From assembly GCF_002307495.1 (NCBI RefSeq), contig NZ_NTMR01000003.1, positions 186,001-250,000 of the forward strand: a stretch of 64,000 nucleotides of DNA, written 5' to 3'. A model generated the notes under the pieces. That model ran no database searches and was not told where the DNA came from. It saw only the letters and a list, made by a program, of their open reading frames with translations. How positions within the stretch are numbered: position 1 is the stretch's first letter; every line of letters begins with the position of its first letter. Source of the DNA: Pseudomonas abyssi. GTDB lineage: Bacteria; Pseudomonadota; Gammaproteobacteria; Pseudomonadales; Pseudomonadaceae. The translations under genes were made by a program, and so were the position numbers. Of this stretch, positions 8,434-17,082 are shown piece by piece.

Positions 8434-9315
8434 TCAGGCCGGGTCCTTGTGGACCAGTACGTCGGCCTGCGGGTAGCGCGCCATGATCGCCAGCCGGGCT
8501 TGCTCGCCCCGTTCGTGGGCCTCAGCCAGGGTGAGCGTGGCCGGCAGCTCAAGATGCAGCTGCATAAACCAATGTTGCCCGGACTGACGGGTGCGCAGGT
8601 CATGTACGTCGATGACGTCGGGTACGGAGCGGGCGATGCGCAGGGCCTCGGCACGCACGTCGTCAGGCAGTTCATGGTCCATCAGAATCTGAATGGCATC
8701 CAGCCCGATGCGCACGGCGCCGTAGCCGATGAACAATGCTATGCCCAGACCGAACAGCGCATCTGCCTGCTGAATGCCGAACTGGGCGAGCAGCAGGGCG
8801 ATGATGATGCTGAGGTTGAGCAGCAGGTCGGAGCGGTAATGCAGGGCGTCGGCGCCGACGGCGGTGGAGTGGGTCCGGGCGATAACGTGTTTCTGGATCA
8901 CCAGCAGGCCGAGCGTAGCGGCGATGGAGAACACCATCACAGCCACACCGGCCCAGGCGGTATCCAGCGGCTCGGGATTCAGCAGGCGGTTGATGCCCTG
9001 CAGCAGCACCAGCACCGCTGACCCGGTGATAAAGGCAGACTGCGCCAGCCCAGCCAGCGCCTCTGCCTTGCCGTGGCCAAAGCGGTGTTCCTTGTCAGCG
9101 GGCTTCAGGGCGTAGCCAACGGCAAGCAGGTTGATGATCGACGCGGCTGCGTCCATCAGCGAGTCGATCAGGCCAGCCAGCAGGCTGACCGAGCCGGTGC
9201 TCATCCAGACCGTGGCCTTTAGCGCGATCAGCATCAGCGCAACGGCGACCGAGGCGCGGGTCGCCAGCCGCAGCAGCCGGGCGCGCTCCTCGCCGGTGGC
9301 CAGCGGTGAACTCAT
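8434..9315 (-). CDS. fieF: Cation diffusion facilitator, FieF-type metal efflux
   Basis: 293 residues with six transmembrane segments and a cytoplasmic C-terminal metal-binding domain. The transport-site residues of FieF/YiiP are present: Asp pair in IDSLMD (about 45-49) and His/Asp in DALHYRSD (about 153-157). The HRFGHGK motif is also there. The family exports Zn2+ or Fe2+ in exchange for protons from the cytoplasm. The start overlaps the stop of the upstream lipoprotein gene (TGATG), so they are co-transcribed, and a strong terminator follows. FieF rather than ZitB is suggested by the DD-HD site; substrate specificity is inferred. Confidence 0.88.
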   Translation of the reverse strand: MSSPLATGEERARLLRLATRASVAVALMLIALKATVWMSTGSVSLLAGLIDSLMDAAASIINLLAVGYALKPADKEHRFGHGKAEALAGLAQSAFITGSAVLVLLQGINRLLNPEPLDTAWAGVAVMVFSIAATLGLLVIQKHVIARTHSTAVGADALHYRSDLLLNLSIIIALLLAQFGIQQADALFGLGIALFIGYGAVRIGLDAIQILMDHELPDDVRAEALRIARSVPDVIDVHDLRTRQSGQHWFMQLHLELPATLTLAEAHERGEQARLAIMARYPQADVLVHKDPA

Positions 9316-9731
9316 CAGCCGCGGCCAGTGTGTTGCAGCAGGGCCAGTTGGCTGAGTGATTCGGCCTTGATCTGGGTCGCTTCGGCGAGCGGCAGATCCT
9401 GTCCCAGCTGCTGCTTGAGAATCTGCTGCAGCATGGCGGTATCGACCTGGCCGTCCTCGTCGACTGCCTGCTGCAGGGTCTCCGGGGCAACGCTGTATTT
9501 ACCATTCGGCAGGTAGATGGCACCGGTTGCGAAGTCGACGCCAAAGGCGATCAGGCCCGGGATGATGTAGATCAGCAGGCCGATGCCATTGAGGATGGCG
9601 ACGCCTGGGTCAATCTGGCCGCTGATCTGGCCTCGCCGTTCGGGGTAAAAAATCGAACCGCAGGCGCTGAGTTGGGTGATAAGGCTGCCGCACAGCACGA
9701 TGGCGGCCAGAGGTTTGAGTCGGGTTTTCAC
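9315..9731 (-). CDS. Hypothetical lipoprotein co-transcribed with fieF
   Basis: 138 residues beginning with a lipoprotein signal peptide; the lipobox LSAC puts the acylated Cys at about residue 24. The mature start CGSIFYPERRGQISGQIDPG is conserved in pseudomonad homologues that I recall as being labelled inconsistently. A hydrophobic segment (VAILNGIGLLIYIIPGLIAF) follows, then a soluble Gln-rich C-terminus. Its stop overlaps the fieF start. The function is unknown. Confidence 0.7.
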   Translation of the reverse strand: MKTRLKPLAAIVLCGSLITQLSACGSIFYPERRGQISGQIDPGVAILNGIGLLIYIIPGLIAFGVDFATGAIYLPNGKYSVAPETLQQAVDEDGQVDTAMLQQILKQQLGQDLPLAEATQIKAESLSQLALLQHTGRG

Positions 9732-9848
9732 GCGAGGCGCTCACAGCAGAGGGTTGACTGGAAATCGGCTTTAGCATAGCCGGCGGCCTGCGTGACGGGA
9801 AGCCTTCGGCCGCTATAATGCGGGCTCATTTCAGTCAGTCCAGGCCCC

Positions 9849-12386
9849 ATGAACGACCTGCCCGTTTCCCAGATACTGCCCGAGCTTCAACAGACCTTGA
9901 GCGCGCGTCACTCGGTGGTGCTGCAGGCGCCGCCTGGTGCGGGCAAAACCACGTTGGTGCCGTTGGCATTGCTGAGGTGCGATTGGCTGGCCGGGCAGAA
10001 GATCATCATGCTCGAGCCGCGACGGCTGGCGGCGCGAGCGGCTGCCGAGCGCCTGGCCGAGTTGCTGGGTGAGCCGGTTGGGCAAACGGTCGGTTATCGC
10101 ATTCGGCTGGAGAGCAAGGTCAGCGCAGCGACGCGCATCGAGGTGGTTACCGAGGGCATATTGCAGCGTCTGCTGCAGGACGATCCGGAGCTGCCGGGTG
10201 TCGGCGTGGTGATTTTCGATGAGTTTCACGAGCGGAGTCTGGATGCGGATCTGGGGCTGGCGCTGTGCGTGCAGACCCAGCAGTACCTGCGCGATGATCC
10301 ACCGCTGCGATTGCTGGTCATGTCGGCAACGCTGGATGCCGAGGGTGTCAGCAGCTTGCTGGATGATGCGCCGATCATCACCAGCGAAGGGCGTCAGTAC
10401 CCGGTGGATATACGCTATGGCGCGCCGGCGACGTTGGGTCGGGCAAATGATGCCGAGGTCGTTCAGACCGTGCTGCGCGCAGTGGAAGAAGAGGCGGGTA
10501 GCGTGTTGGTGTTCTTGCCGGGCATGGCCGAGATCCGCCGGGTGCTGGCGCGCCTGGAAGAGGCCTTGGGCGACCAGCCGAAGGTGCTGCTGACTCCATT
10601 GTATGGTGATCTCGATCTGACCGCGCAGCGCCGTGCAATTGCGCCAGCGCCGGAGGGTGCGCGCAAGATCGTGCTGGCGACCGCCATTGCCGAGACCAGC
10701 CTGACTATCGAAGGCATCAGGGTGGTGGTGGATGCTGGCCTGTCACGCGAGGCCGCTTTTGATCCGCTGTCGGGCATGAGTGCCCTGCAGACCCGCCGGG
10801 TATCCCGTGCAGCGGCGGAGCAGCGCGCTGGCCGTGCGGGGCGGCTGGAGCCCGGTGTCTGCTATCGGTTGTGGTCGGCGCAGCAGCATGAGCAGTTGGC
10901 TGCGCAGAGCGACGCCGAAATGCTGCAGGCCGATCTCGCACCGCTGGCATTGCAACTGGCTCAGTGGGGTATTCAAGAGCCCAGTGAACTGGTCTGGCTC
11001 GACCCGCCGCCTGCCGCTGCGTTGCAGCAGGGGAGGGAGCTGCTGGAGCGCTTGGGCGCCTTGGTACGCGATGGCGCCCACTGGCAATTGACCGAGCATG
11101 GCCGCGTCCTGGCGGGCTTGCCAATGCACCCGAGGCTGGCGCATATGCTGGTCGAGGGGCAGCGCCTTGGGCTGGGCGAATTGGCGGCGCGTATCGCAGC
11201 GGTAGTCGATGAACGCGATCTGCTGCGCCGCGCTGACAACGCTGATCTTGGTACCCGACTTGGCCTGTTTGACGACCCGCGCGGGGCCGATGTCGATCGT
11301 GGCGCGCTGCAGCGTGCCAAACGACTGGTAGAGCAATGGAAGCGCATGCTGAGCCGCCTGCCGTGTAACGACCCGGTCAGCGATCCGCAGAGTGATGACT
11401 GGCATGGCGTGCTGCTGGCGCTGGCCTACCCGGATCGTATTGCCCAGCGCCGTGGTGCTGCGGGTTCAGACTACCGTCTGGCCAATGGCCGCTCGGCCGG
11501 CTTTGTCGACGTCGATCGCCTGCAGCAGTGCGAGTGGCTGGCCGTGGCGGCGTTGGGTGGGCAGGGGGGGCAGCGCCAGGCGCGCATATTCATGGCCGCC
11601 GAGCTGAACGTTGAGCGTCTGCTGGCGGTGGAACCAAGCATGCTGGCGACGCGTGACACATTGGAGTGGGACAGCCGCAGCGAGACGCTGATGGCCGAAC
11701 GGCAAGAGCGGATCGGCGAGCTGGTCTGGCGTCGTAAAGCCTTGCCGAACGTGGCGCCGGAGCAGCGTCAACGCGCGCTCTGTGAGGTGGTGCGACGTCA
11801 GGGCATCAACCTGCTGCCGTGGAAGCCGGAGCAGCGTCAGTGGCAGGCGCGGGTCATGTTGCTGCGCGAGCTGGATCTTGCGCAAGCTGCGGACAGCCGC
11901 TGGCCGGACCTGTCGGACGAGGCCCTGCTCGCCAGCCTGGAAGACTGGCTGGCGCCTTATCTGGACAAGGTCACCCGGCTCGCCCACTTCGCCAATCTGG
12001 AGCTGGGCAACATCCTCGCCGGGCTGCTGCCCTGGCCGCTGCCCAAAGAGCTGGACGAACAGGCGCCGACCCACTGGACAGTGCCGACCGGCTCGCGCAT
12101 TCGCATCGATTACAGCGAGACGCCGCCGGTACTCGCTGTGCGTCTGCAGGAAATGTTTGGCAGTGCCGATACGCCGCGCATCGCGGGAGGTCGGCAGGCG
12201 CTCAAACTGCATCTGCTCTCGCCGGCCCAGCGTCCGGTGCAGGTTACTCAGGATCTGGCCGGGTTCTGGCAGGGCAGTTATGCCGAGGTAAAAAAGGACT
12301 TGAAGGGGCGTTATCCCAAGCATTATTGGCCGGATGACCCGCTGCAGGCCGAACCCACCCGCCGCGCCAAGCCGCGTGGCACCTGA
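9849..12386 (+). CDS. hrpB: ATP-dependent RNA helicase HrpB
   Basis: 845 residues, the usual HrpB length. DEAH-box motifs are in order: Walker A APPGAGKTT (about 27-35), motif II IFDEFHERSLD (DEFH instead of DEAH, as is normal for HrpB), motif III SATLD, then motif VI EQRAGRAGR near 330. The HrpB C-terminal domain follows (LPWPLP, GSRIRIDYS). A -10-like TATAAT lies at 9814-9819, 29 bases before the ATG, without a good -35. HrpB is a non-essential DEAH-family helicase of unclear cellular role. rsmC follows on the same strand, with 71 bases between. Confidence 0.93.
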   Translation: MNDLPVSQILPELQQTLSARHSVVLQAPPGAGKTTLVPLALLRCDWLAGQKIIMLEPRRLAARAAAERLAELLGEPVGQTVGYRIRLESKVSAATRIEVVTEGILQRLLQDDPELPGVGVVIFDEFHERSLDADLGLALCVQTQQYLRDDPPLRLLVMSATLDAEGVSSLLDDAPIITSEGRQYPVDIRYGAPATLGRANDAEVVQTVLRAVEEEAGSVLVFLPGMAEIRRVLARLEEALGDQPKVLLTPLYGDLDLTAQRRAIAPAPEGARKIVLATAIAETSLTIEGIRVVVDAGLSREAAFDPLSGMSALQTRRVSRAAAEQRAGRAGRLEPGVCYRLWSAQQHEQLAAQSDAEMLQADLAPLALQLAQWGIQEPSELVWLDPPPAAALQQGRELLERLGALVRDGAHWQLTEHGRVLAGLPMHPRLAHMLVEGQRLGLGELAARIAAVVDERDLLRRADNADLGTRLGLFDDPRGADVDRGALQRAKRLVEQWKRMLSRLPCNDPVSDPQSDDWHGVLLALAYPDRIAQRRGAAGSDYRLANGRSAGFVDVDRLQQCEWLAVAALGGQGGQRQARIFMAAELNVERLLAVEPSMLATRDTLEWDSRSETLMAERQERIGELVWRRKALPNVAPEQRQRALCEVVRRQGINLLPWKPEQRQWQARVMLLRELDLAQAADSRWPDLSDEALLASLEDWLAPYLDKVTRLAHFANLELGNILAGLLPWPLPKELDEQAPTHWTVPTGSRIRIDYSETPPVLAVRLQEMFGSADTPRIAGGRQALKLHLLSPAQRPVQVTQDLAGFWQGSYAEVKKDLKGRYPKHYWPDDPLQAEPTRRAKPRGT

Positions 12387-12457
12387 CTGAGTTGTTCTGT
12401 GCTTCCCTGGATCAGCACATCCCTTACAATGCGCCCCTTTGATCAGCGGAGAGCCCG

Positions 12458-13477
12458 ATGGACAACACCAGCCAGATTCTTGAGCGCAGCGCCGAGCTGT
12501 TCAGCGGTCAGCGACTACTGCTGGTCAATCCCGCGGCCGATGGTCTGACGCGCAGCCTGGCGGCAGACTGGACGCTGTGGAACTGGGATTATGCGGCCAG
12601 TCGCGGCCTGGCCGGTGCGCTGCCGGAGGATCGCCTGGTGTTCTCGCATCTGTGTCCGCAGGTCGATGATCTGGATGCGGCAATTCTGGTCATGCCCAAG
12701 GCGATCGAGCGCGCGGAGTATGCGCTGGCGCAGATGGTGCCGTTGCTGGCGCAGGGCAAGCCGGTCTATCTGGTTGGCGAAAAGAAGGGCGGCATCACCC
12801 GCGCGGAGAAGCTGCTGGGGCGCTACGGGGCGCAGCCTGAAAAGCTGGACTCGGCGCGTCACTGTCAGCTCTGGCGGGTGGTGGTCGATCAGTCGGTTGC
12901 GCCGTTCCAACTGGAAGACTGGCTGCAGCGCTACGAACTGAGTATTGATGATCAGCCGCTGCAACTGGTCAGCCTGCCCGGCGTGTTCAGTCATGGTCGG
13001 CTGGACGAGGGCAGCGAGCTGCTGCTTGAAGAGCGGCGACCGTTGCCCGAGGGGCGCGTGCTGGATTTTGGCTGTGGCTCCGGGGTGCTGTCGGTGGTTA
13101 TGGCGCGGCGTAATCCGGGCTGCCGATTCGAGCTGGTGGATATCGACGCGCTGGCAATCTACTGCGCCGGGCAGTCGCTGTCGCTCAACGGTATCGAGGC
13201 AGAGGTTTACCCCTCTGATGGATTGAGTGATGTGCACGGCCGCTTTGTCGCTGTGATCAGCAATCCGCCGTTTCACACCGGCATCCGCCAGGACACCAGC
13301 ATTGCCGAGCGCTTTTTCAATCAGGTCACCCGTAACCTGCTGCCACGCGGCGAGCTGCGCATTGTGGCTAACGGATTTCTGCGCTATCCGCCGTTGATAG
13401 AGGAGCATATTGGCCCCTGTAATGTGCTGCGCGAGAACAACCGTTTCAAAGTCTACTCGGCGGTCGCGCCAGGTTGA
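12458..13477 (+). CDS. rsmC: 16S rRNA (guanine1207-N2)-methyltransferase RsmC
   Basis: 339 residues in two homologous halves, as in E. coli RsmC: a degenerate N-terminal methyltransferase-like domain and a C-terminal catalytic domain. SAM motif I is VLDFGCGSGVLS (about 199-210) and the catalytic NPPFHTG lies near 269-275, the N2-guanine signature. It acts on G1207 in assembled 30S subunits. The ATG at 12458 has GGAGAG upstream. The gene ends about 30 bases before the conserved start of the riboswitch leader of the GDT1 gene. Confidence 0.92.
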   Translation: MDNTSQILERSAELFSGQRLLLVNPAADGLTRSLAADWTLWNWDYAASRGLAGALPEDRLVFSHLCPQVDDLDAAILVMPKAIERAEYALAQMVPLLAQGKPVYLVGEKKGGITRAEKLLGRYGAQPEKLDSARHCQLWRVVVDQSVAPFQLEDWLQRYELSIDDQPLQLVSLPGVFSHGRLDEGSELLLEERRPLPEGRVLDFGCGSGVLSVVMARRNPGCRFELVDIDALAIYCAGQSLSLNGIEAEVYPSDGLSDVHGRFVAVISNPPFHTGIRQDTSIAERFFNQVTRNLLPRGELRIVANGFLRYPPLIEEHIGPCNVLRENNRFKVYSAVAPG

Positions 13478-13510
13478 TTGGCTGATAGCAAGTCGTTATA
13501 GTTGCGTCCG

Positions 13511-13828
13511 TCTTAGGGGAGTAGCCTCCTTGCAAGCGCTAGGGAAGCACTGATTAATTCCACACGCCCTCTGCGAGTGCTCAAGCGTGCAGATGCATGC
13601 TTGAGCGCTCGCCCTACGGGGCGTACAGGCTGGGCCGCACCCTGTGTTGTGATTTCTCGACAGGTCCCGACATGCCTTCGAAATCACGCCTTGATTGCAG
13701 CCCAGCCGGATGCGGCCCAGCCTGAACGCCAGAGGGCATGCGGAATTAATCAGTGCTTCCCTGGCTTGCACTGGCAAACGTCAACATAATTGATCCGCAG
13801 ATCATGGCGTTTGCGACCCTCCACCGCT
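13511..13828 (+). promoter_or_regulatory. yybP-ykoY (manganese) riboswitch aptamer interrupted by a palindromic element
   Basis: The 5' part carries the invariant AGGGGAGTAGC at 13515-13525. The 3' part carries CGTCAACATA at 13779-13788, then a hairpin (TGATC-cgca-GATCA, 13791-13804) and the closing TTTGCGACC at 13810-13818. These are the conserved blocks of yybP-ykoY aptamers, in the right order and followed by a GDT1-family gene, a usual target. AGGG/CCCT (13515-13518 with 13817-13820) closes P1. The variable helix starts TGCAAGC at 13531 and returns GCTTGCA at 13764-13770; the 218-base element 13543-13760 sits in its loop. Family assignment rests on recalled motifs, not a covariance search. 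Confidence 0.8.
13543..13760. mobile_element. MITE-like palindromic element, family 2, inserted in the riboswitch loop (copy D)
   Basis: A 218-base element with near-perfect terminal inverted repeats: GGAAGCACTGATTAATTCC on the left and its complement on the right, extending imperfectly to about 30 bases (…CGCCCTCTG). Nested inverted repeats inside (CAGGCTGGGCCGCA with TGCGGCCCAGCCTG, GATTTC with GAAATC) make almost the whole element one hairpin. It is flanked by CTAG (13539-13542) and CTGG (13761-13764), a probable 4-base target duplication with one change. It has no coding frame. Partial relatives lie at 23229-23280 and 53672-53697. The CTAG target suggests mobilisation by an IS5-group transposase; that is inference. 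Confidence 0.78.
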
Positions 13829-13856
13829 CCGCGCGGTACCGGGTTTGACGAGACCT

Positions 13857-13920
13857 TTGACACGCGAACACCAGCCGAGGGCGGGGGTGTGCGTGTGTCA
13901 ATGGAATCCGACCCGCCCTC
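13857..13920 (+). promoter_or_regulatory. Candidate riboswitch expression platform with alternative hairpins
   Basis: Two stems compete in the leader between the aptamer and the GTG start. Stem 1 pairs TTGACACGCGAACACC (from about 13858) with GGTGTGCGTGTGTCAA (about 13885-13900), 14 of 16 positions. Stem 2 pairs GAGGGCGGG (13877-13885) with CCCGCCCTC (13912-13920), perfectly. Each stem places one arm in the other's loop, so they exclude each other or form a pseudoknot. Stem 2 ends four bases before the weak SD (TGGA). No U-tract follows, so translational rather than transcriptional control is more likely. Confidence 0.5.
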
Positions 13921-13933
13921 ATTTGGAAAATCC

Positions 13934-14506
13934 GTGGACGCTTTTTTCGTATCAAGCGGGATTGTTACGCTGGCAGAGATCGGCGACAAAACCCAACTGC
14001 TGGCGCTGCTGTTGGCAGCCCGTTTTCGTCGCCCTTGGCCGATCATCTGGGGCATTCTGGTGGCGACCCTGGTCAATCACGCAATGGCGGGTGCCATTGG
14101 TCAACTGGTTGCCGACTACCTGAACGACACCTGGCAGCACGCGATCCTTGCCGTGTCGTTTCTGGCGGTTGCCGCCTGGACCCTGATCCCGGACAAGCTG
14201 GACGAGGACGAAGCGCCGCCGGTAGGGCGTTACGGTGCTTTTGTGGCGACCGTGATTGCGTTTTTTCTGGCGGAGATGGGCGACAAGACACAGATAGCGA
14301 CCGTCGTGCTGGCTGCGCAATTTGATGCTTACGTCTGGGTTGTTCTGGGGACGACCGTTGGCATGCTGCTGGCCAACGTACCGGTGGTGATTTTGGGCAA
14401 TGTGGCTGCCGAGCGTCTGCCGCTGACGCTGATCCGCCGTGTTACTGCCTTTGCCTTCCTGCTGCTGGGGCTGTATTCGCTCTGGTTGCTGCTGGCTGGC
14501 AGCTAG
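13934..14506 (+). CDS. GDT1/TMEM165 (UPF0016) family transporter, probable Mn2+ exporter
   Basis: 190 residues with six transmembrane helices in two homologous halves, each carrying the family motif: LAEIGDKTQLLAL near residue 12 and LAEMGDKTQIATV near 110. The acidic and Thr residues of these motifs bind the cation. Bacterial relatives such as MneA export manganese. The GTG at 13934 is the best start because homologues begin M-D-A/S just before the first helix and TGGA lies upstream; upstream in-frame codons overlap the leader. The riboswitch supports an Mn role. Confidence 0.85.
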   Translation: MDAFFVSSGIVTLAEIGDKTQLLALLLAARFRRPWPIIWGILVATLVNHAMAGAIGQLVADYLNDTWQHAILAVSFLAVAAWTLIPDKLDEDEAPPVGRYGAFVATVIAFFLAEMGDKTQIATVVLAAQFDAYVWVVLGTTVGMLLANVPVVILGNVAAERLPLTLIRRVTAFAFLLLGLYSLWLLLAGS

Positions 14507-14544
14507 CAGCCAGCGTTGTGCCGCCCAGCAGCACGCCCGCATGA

Positions 14545-15486
14545 TCAGCCGTTGTTGATCATGCGGTCGCGGCCCTGTTGCTTGGCCTGATAAAGGCTGC
14601 GGTCGACCTTGTCCAGAAAGGCTCGCGGGTCGTCCCGCTGGCTCGGGGTAATGGTGCCAATACCCATGCTGATGGTCAGAAGCTGGCTGACCGGTGAGTT
14701 GGCGTGAGTGATCTGCTCCTTGAACAGCAGTGCCCGGCAACGCTCGGCCACACGCTCGGCGGCGCTGACGTCGGTTTCCGGCAGCACCAGAATAAACTCC
14801 TCTCCGCCGTAGCGGGCGAAAAAGTCTCTGGCCCGGGCCGCCGCGCCGCTGAGTACCTTGGCAACCCGCTTTAGGCAGTCGTCACCGGCAATGTGGCCAT
14901 AATGATCGTTGTACTGTTTGAAGTAGTCGATATCCAGCAGGATCAGTGAAAGCGGTTGGCCGTTGCGACGCGCGTTGGTCCATTCCAGCTGCAAAATGGA
15001 GTCGAACATGCGCCGGTTGGCGACGCCGGTCAGGCCGTCCTTGAACGAGAGTTCTTCGAGCTCTCGTTGCAGAGCCTTGAGCTTCTCTTCGGTCTTCTTG
15101 CGCTCGCTGATGTCGAACATAAAGCCGATCAGCGCTTCTACCTCGCCGTTCTCGTCCCGCGCCACATGCACCACATCGCGAATCCAGACATAGTCTCCAT
15201 CGGCAGTCAGGGCGCGGTAGTCCGCCTCGTGGTCGGTGCCGGATTGTGACTGCGATACGCAAAAGTTGACCACCCACTCGCGGTCTTCCGGGTGCATGCG
15301 GGTGGCCCAGTCGTCCACGCTCAGCCAGCTGTCCTGCCGCCAGCCCAGCAGGTGCTCGATCTGCGGGCCAATGTAGGTGAAAGCCATGGTCTTCCAGTCG
15401 ATCTTCCACGGAATGGCCTTGGTCGATTCCAGCAGGGTCTTGTATACCGCGCTGTCTTGGGCAATTTCGGTGGCGATGTCGGTCAT
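14545..15486 (-). CDS. PAS-GGDEF diguanylate cyclase
   Basis: 313 residues. An N-terminal PAS domain with a PAC segment (DGDYVWIRDVVHVARDENGE, about residues 80-115) is joined by a short coiled stretch (KKTEEKLKALQRELEEL) to a GGDEF domain. The active site reads GGEEF in RYGGEEFILVLPE, with the other conserved pieces FKDGLTGVANRR and DIDYFKQYND. It should make cyclic di-GMP. There is no membrane segment, so it is a cytoplasmic sensor. The ATG at 15486 is chosen over 15516 because AGAAGAG precedes it. No RxxD inhibitory site is evident just before GGEEF. Confidence 0.88.
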   Translation of the reverse strand: MTDIATEIAQDSAVYKTLLESTKAIPWKIDWKTMAFTYIGPQIEHLLGWRQDSWLSVDDWATRMHPEDREWVVNFCVSQSQSGTDHEADYRALTADGDYVWIRDVVHVARDENGEVEALIGFMFDISERKKTEEKLKALQRELEELSFKDGLTGVANRRMFDSILQLEWTNARRNGQPLSLILLDIDYFKQYNDHYGHIAGDDCLKRVAKVLSGAAARARDFFARYGGEEFILVLPETDVSAAERVAERCRALLFKEQITHANSPVSQLLTISMGIGTITPSQRDDPRAFLDKVDRSLYQAKQQGRDRMINNG

Positions 15487-15569
15487 GGTCACATCTCTTC
15501 TGGCGGATGGTGTCAATCTGTCACGGATAAACGTTAGCAGGCTTCATGCCAAGTGGCCATTATGGTTGT

Positions 15570-16889
15570 TCACTGTGGCGATTGTGTGTCCGTGAGGCTG
15601 TGTACCGCGCGCTGGTACAGTGCCATCAGCTGCTCTGGTTGATCATAGACAATGCGTTCGCCAGCGCGCAGTTCGCGGCGCATCAGCCGAATCATCTGCT
15701 CCAGAACGGGTTGCCCGAAGTTGCTCGCTGGCTCGCCGGTGACCTCCGCGAGGCGTCCGGCAATGACAGCTGCATCGCTGACAACCGGGCAGATGCGGTA
15801 GCGATAGGTGCCGCCGATGGCCTCGGGTATCAGATCCATAAAGCGGTCTGGTCGTTGGCGGAAAAAGCTCAGCGGCAAGCGATAGGCGTTGTGGCCGAGA
15901 ATCGGCAGATCGTCCGGTACTGCCTCTTCCTCGTCCAGCACCTGCAGGCCGGTGGCCAGCGGCAACAGTTGATCGAGTTGATAGTTCTGGGCCATGTGCG
16001 GGTTGCCAACCCGCACCAGGTTGGCGATCAGCTCCCCGAGCGAGGCGTGGCCAATGATGGCAGCGCGCTTGGGCAGGCCGCCCCAGGCGCCGTCGGCGCC
16101 ATTGAGCAGGGCCTCCAGCACCGAGGCGTTCTCGAACCCGCCGCCAGCATGCATGTGCACCAGCAGCTTGAGTGGGCTGGGCAGGCAGCTGCGCGCCACG
16201 GCGACAAAGGCGCCGACCTGAAAGGGCAGGTAGGTGCCGCGATCATCTTCCATGCTCAGGCCAAAAATCGGCTGCTGGGCCAGCAACTGAAGAATCTCGA
16301 TCGTCTCGCTCGGGTTGTCGGCAAAGGCGTCACAGCCGTCGACGACGTTGATCAGAATCTTGGGTGCGCCGCCGTGATCGCCGCGAATGTTCTGTTGCAG
16401 CCAGGCGATGCTGGCCGGCAGGCTGCGCCGCAGGGTGGCGAAGTCATACTGGCCGCTCATGCCGTCCTGGCTCAGGTAAATTTCGTGCAGGGTATTGGGG
16501 ACGCCATAGTCACGCAGCTTGAGCATGGAAGGAGAGGGCGTGAACTCGCCCGCGTCGTTGACCAGGCCGATATCGGTGAAGGCGTAGCAGCCGGTCATGT
16601 CGATCTGATGGTCACGCAGGTACATCATGAAGTCGTCGTCGACCTCCAGCTCATCGGGCATGGAGTAGTCGAGGGTGCCCAGCAGGATGCTGTCGAACCC
16701 GAATTCACGCACCTTGGGCAGAATGGCCAGCTTGTCCTGCAGGGTTTGGCCAACGCGTGCACCAACCGGGTTTTCGCGCAGGGACAGGTCAATAAAGAAC
16801 GGGTTGATGTTGCGCAGTTGATCGATCTTGGCCTGCGCCCCAGCGAGAATCGCATGGGCGTTGCTGAGAGTGTCGTCGATTGTCGACAT
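15570..16889 (-). CDS. DRE-TIM metallolyase-like protein of unknown substrate
   Basis: 439 residues. The N-terminal DLSLRENP (about residue 33) resembles the D-x-x-x-R-E/D start of the HMG-CoA lyase / isopropylmalate synthase TIM barrels. The C-terminal part of the barrel has LLVHMHAGGGFENASVLEALLNGADGAWGGLP, split here as HMHAGGGFENAS with ALLNGADGAWGG; the HxH pair is the usual metal ligand and N-x(6)-A-x(2)-G-A the usual helix. It is longer than most single-domain members, with a helical C-terminus. The ATG at 16889 has GGAAGG at the right distance; the open frame extends further. It stands alone between a diguanylate cyclase and a binding protein gene. Reaction unknown. Confidence 0.6.
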   Translation of the reverse strand: MSTIDDTLSNAHAILAGAQAKIDQLRNINPFFIDLSLRENPVGARVGQTLQDKLAILPKVREFGFDSILLGTLDYSMPDELEVDDDFMMYLRDHQIDMTGCYAFTDIGLVNDAGEFTPSPSMLKLRDYGVPNTLHEIYLSQDGMSGQYDFATLRRSLPASIAWLQQNIRGDHGGAPKILINVVDGCDAFADNPSETIEILQLLAQQPIFGLSMEDDRGTYLPFQVGAFVAVARSCLPSPLKLLVHMHAGGGFENASVLEALLNGADGAWGGLPKRAAIIGHASLGELIANLVRVGNPHMAQNYQLDQLLPLATGLQVLDEEEAVPDDLPILGHNAYRLPLSFFRQRPDRFMDLIPEAIGGTYRYRICPVVSDAAVIAGRLAEVTGEPASNFGQPVLEQMIRLMRRELRAGERIVYDQPEQLMALYQRAVHSLTDTQSPQ

Positions 16890-17082
16890 CGGCGTTACCT
16901 TCCGTGGTGTGTCAGCTCCTGTGTATAGCACTGACAGGTCGGCCTTGCCACCGCATCTGGTCGCCAACTGCGACCAAAGCACACTGCAGGTTGTCATCTT
17001 GCTGTGTTACCTATGATGTAGATCAGCACGCTGACCGTATCCAAAACCCATAATTCGTGCTGCCGATTCAAGGATGTCTGTC

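Noticed and set aside
8235-8486. Short plus-strand frames between the Lrp and fieF genes
   Set aside because: They are Arg/Pro/Ser-rich, lack an SD and run through the terminator hairpin.
13790-13933. N-terminal extension of the GDT1 protein to 13790
   Set aside because: It would be translated from within the riboswitch aptamer and adds a non-conserved, Arg-rich sequence. The GTG at 13934 fits the family.
15546-16928. 460-residue plus-strand frame opposite the DRE-TIM gene
   Set aside because: It is an antisense shadow. The minus-strand frame has clear motifs and an SD, and this one has neither.
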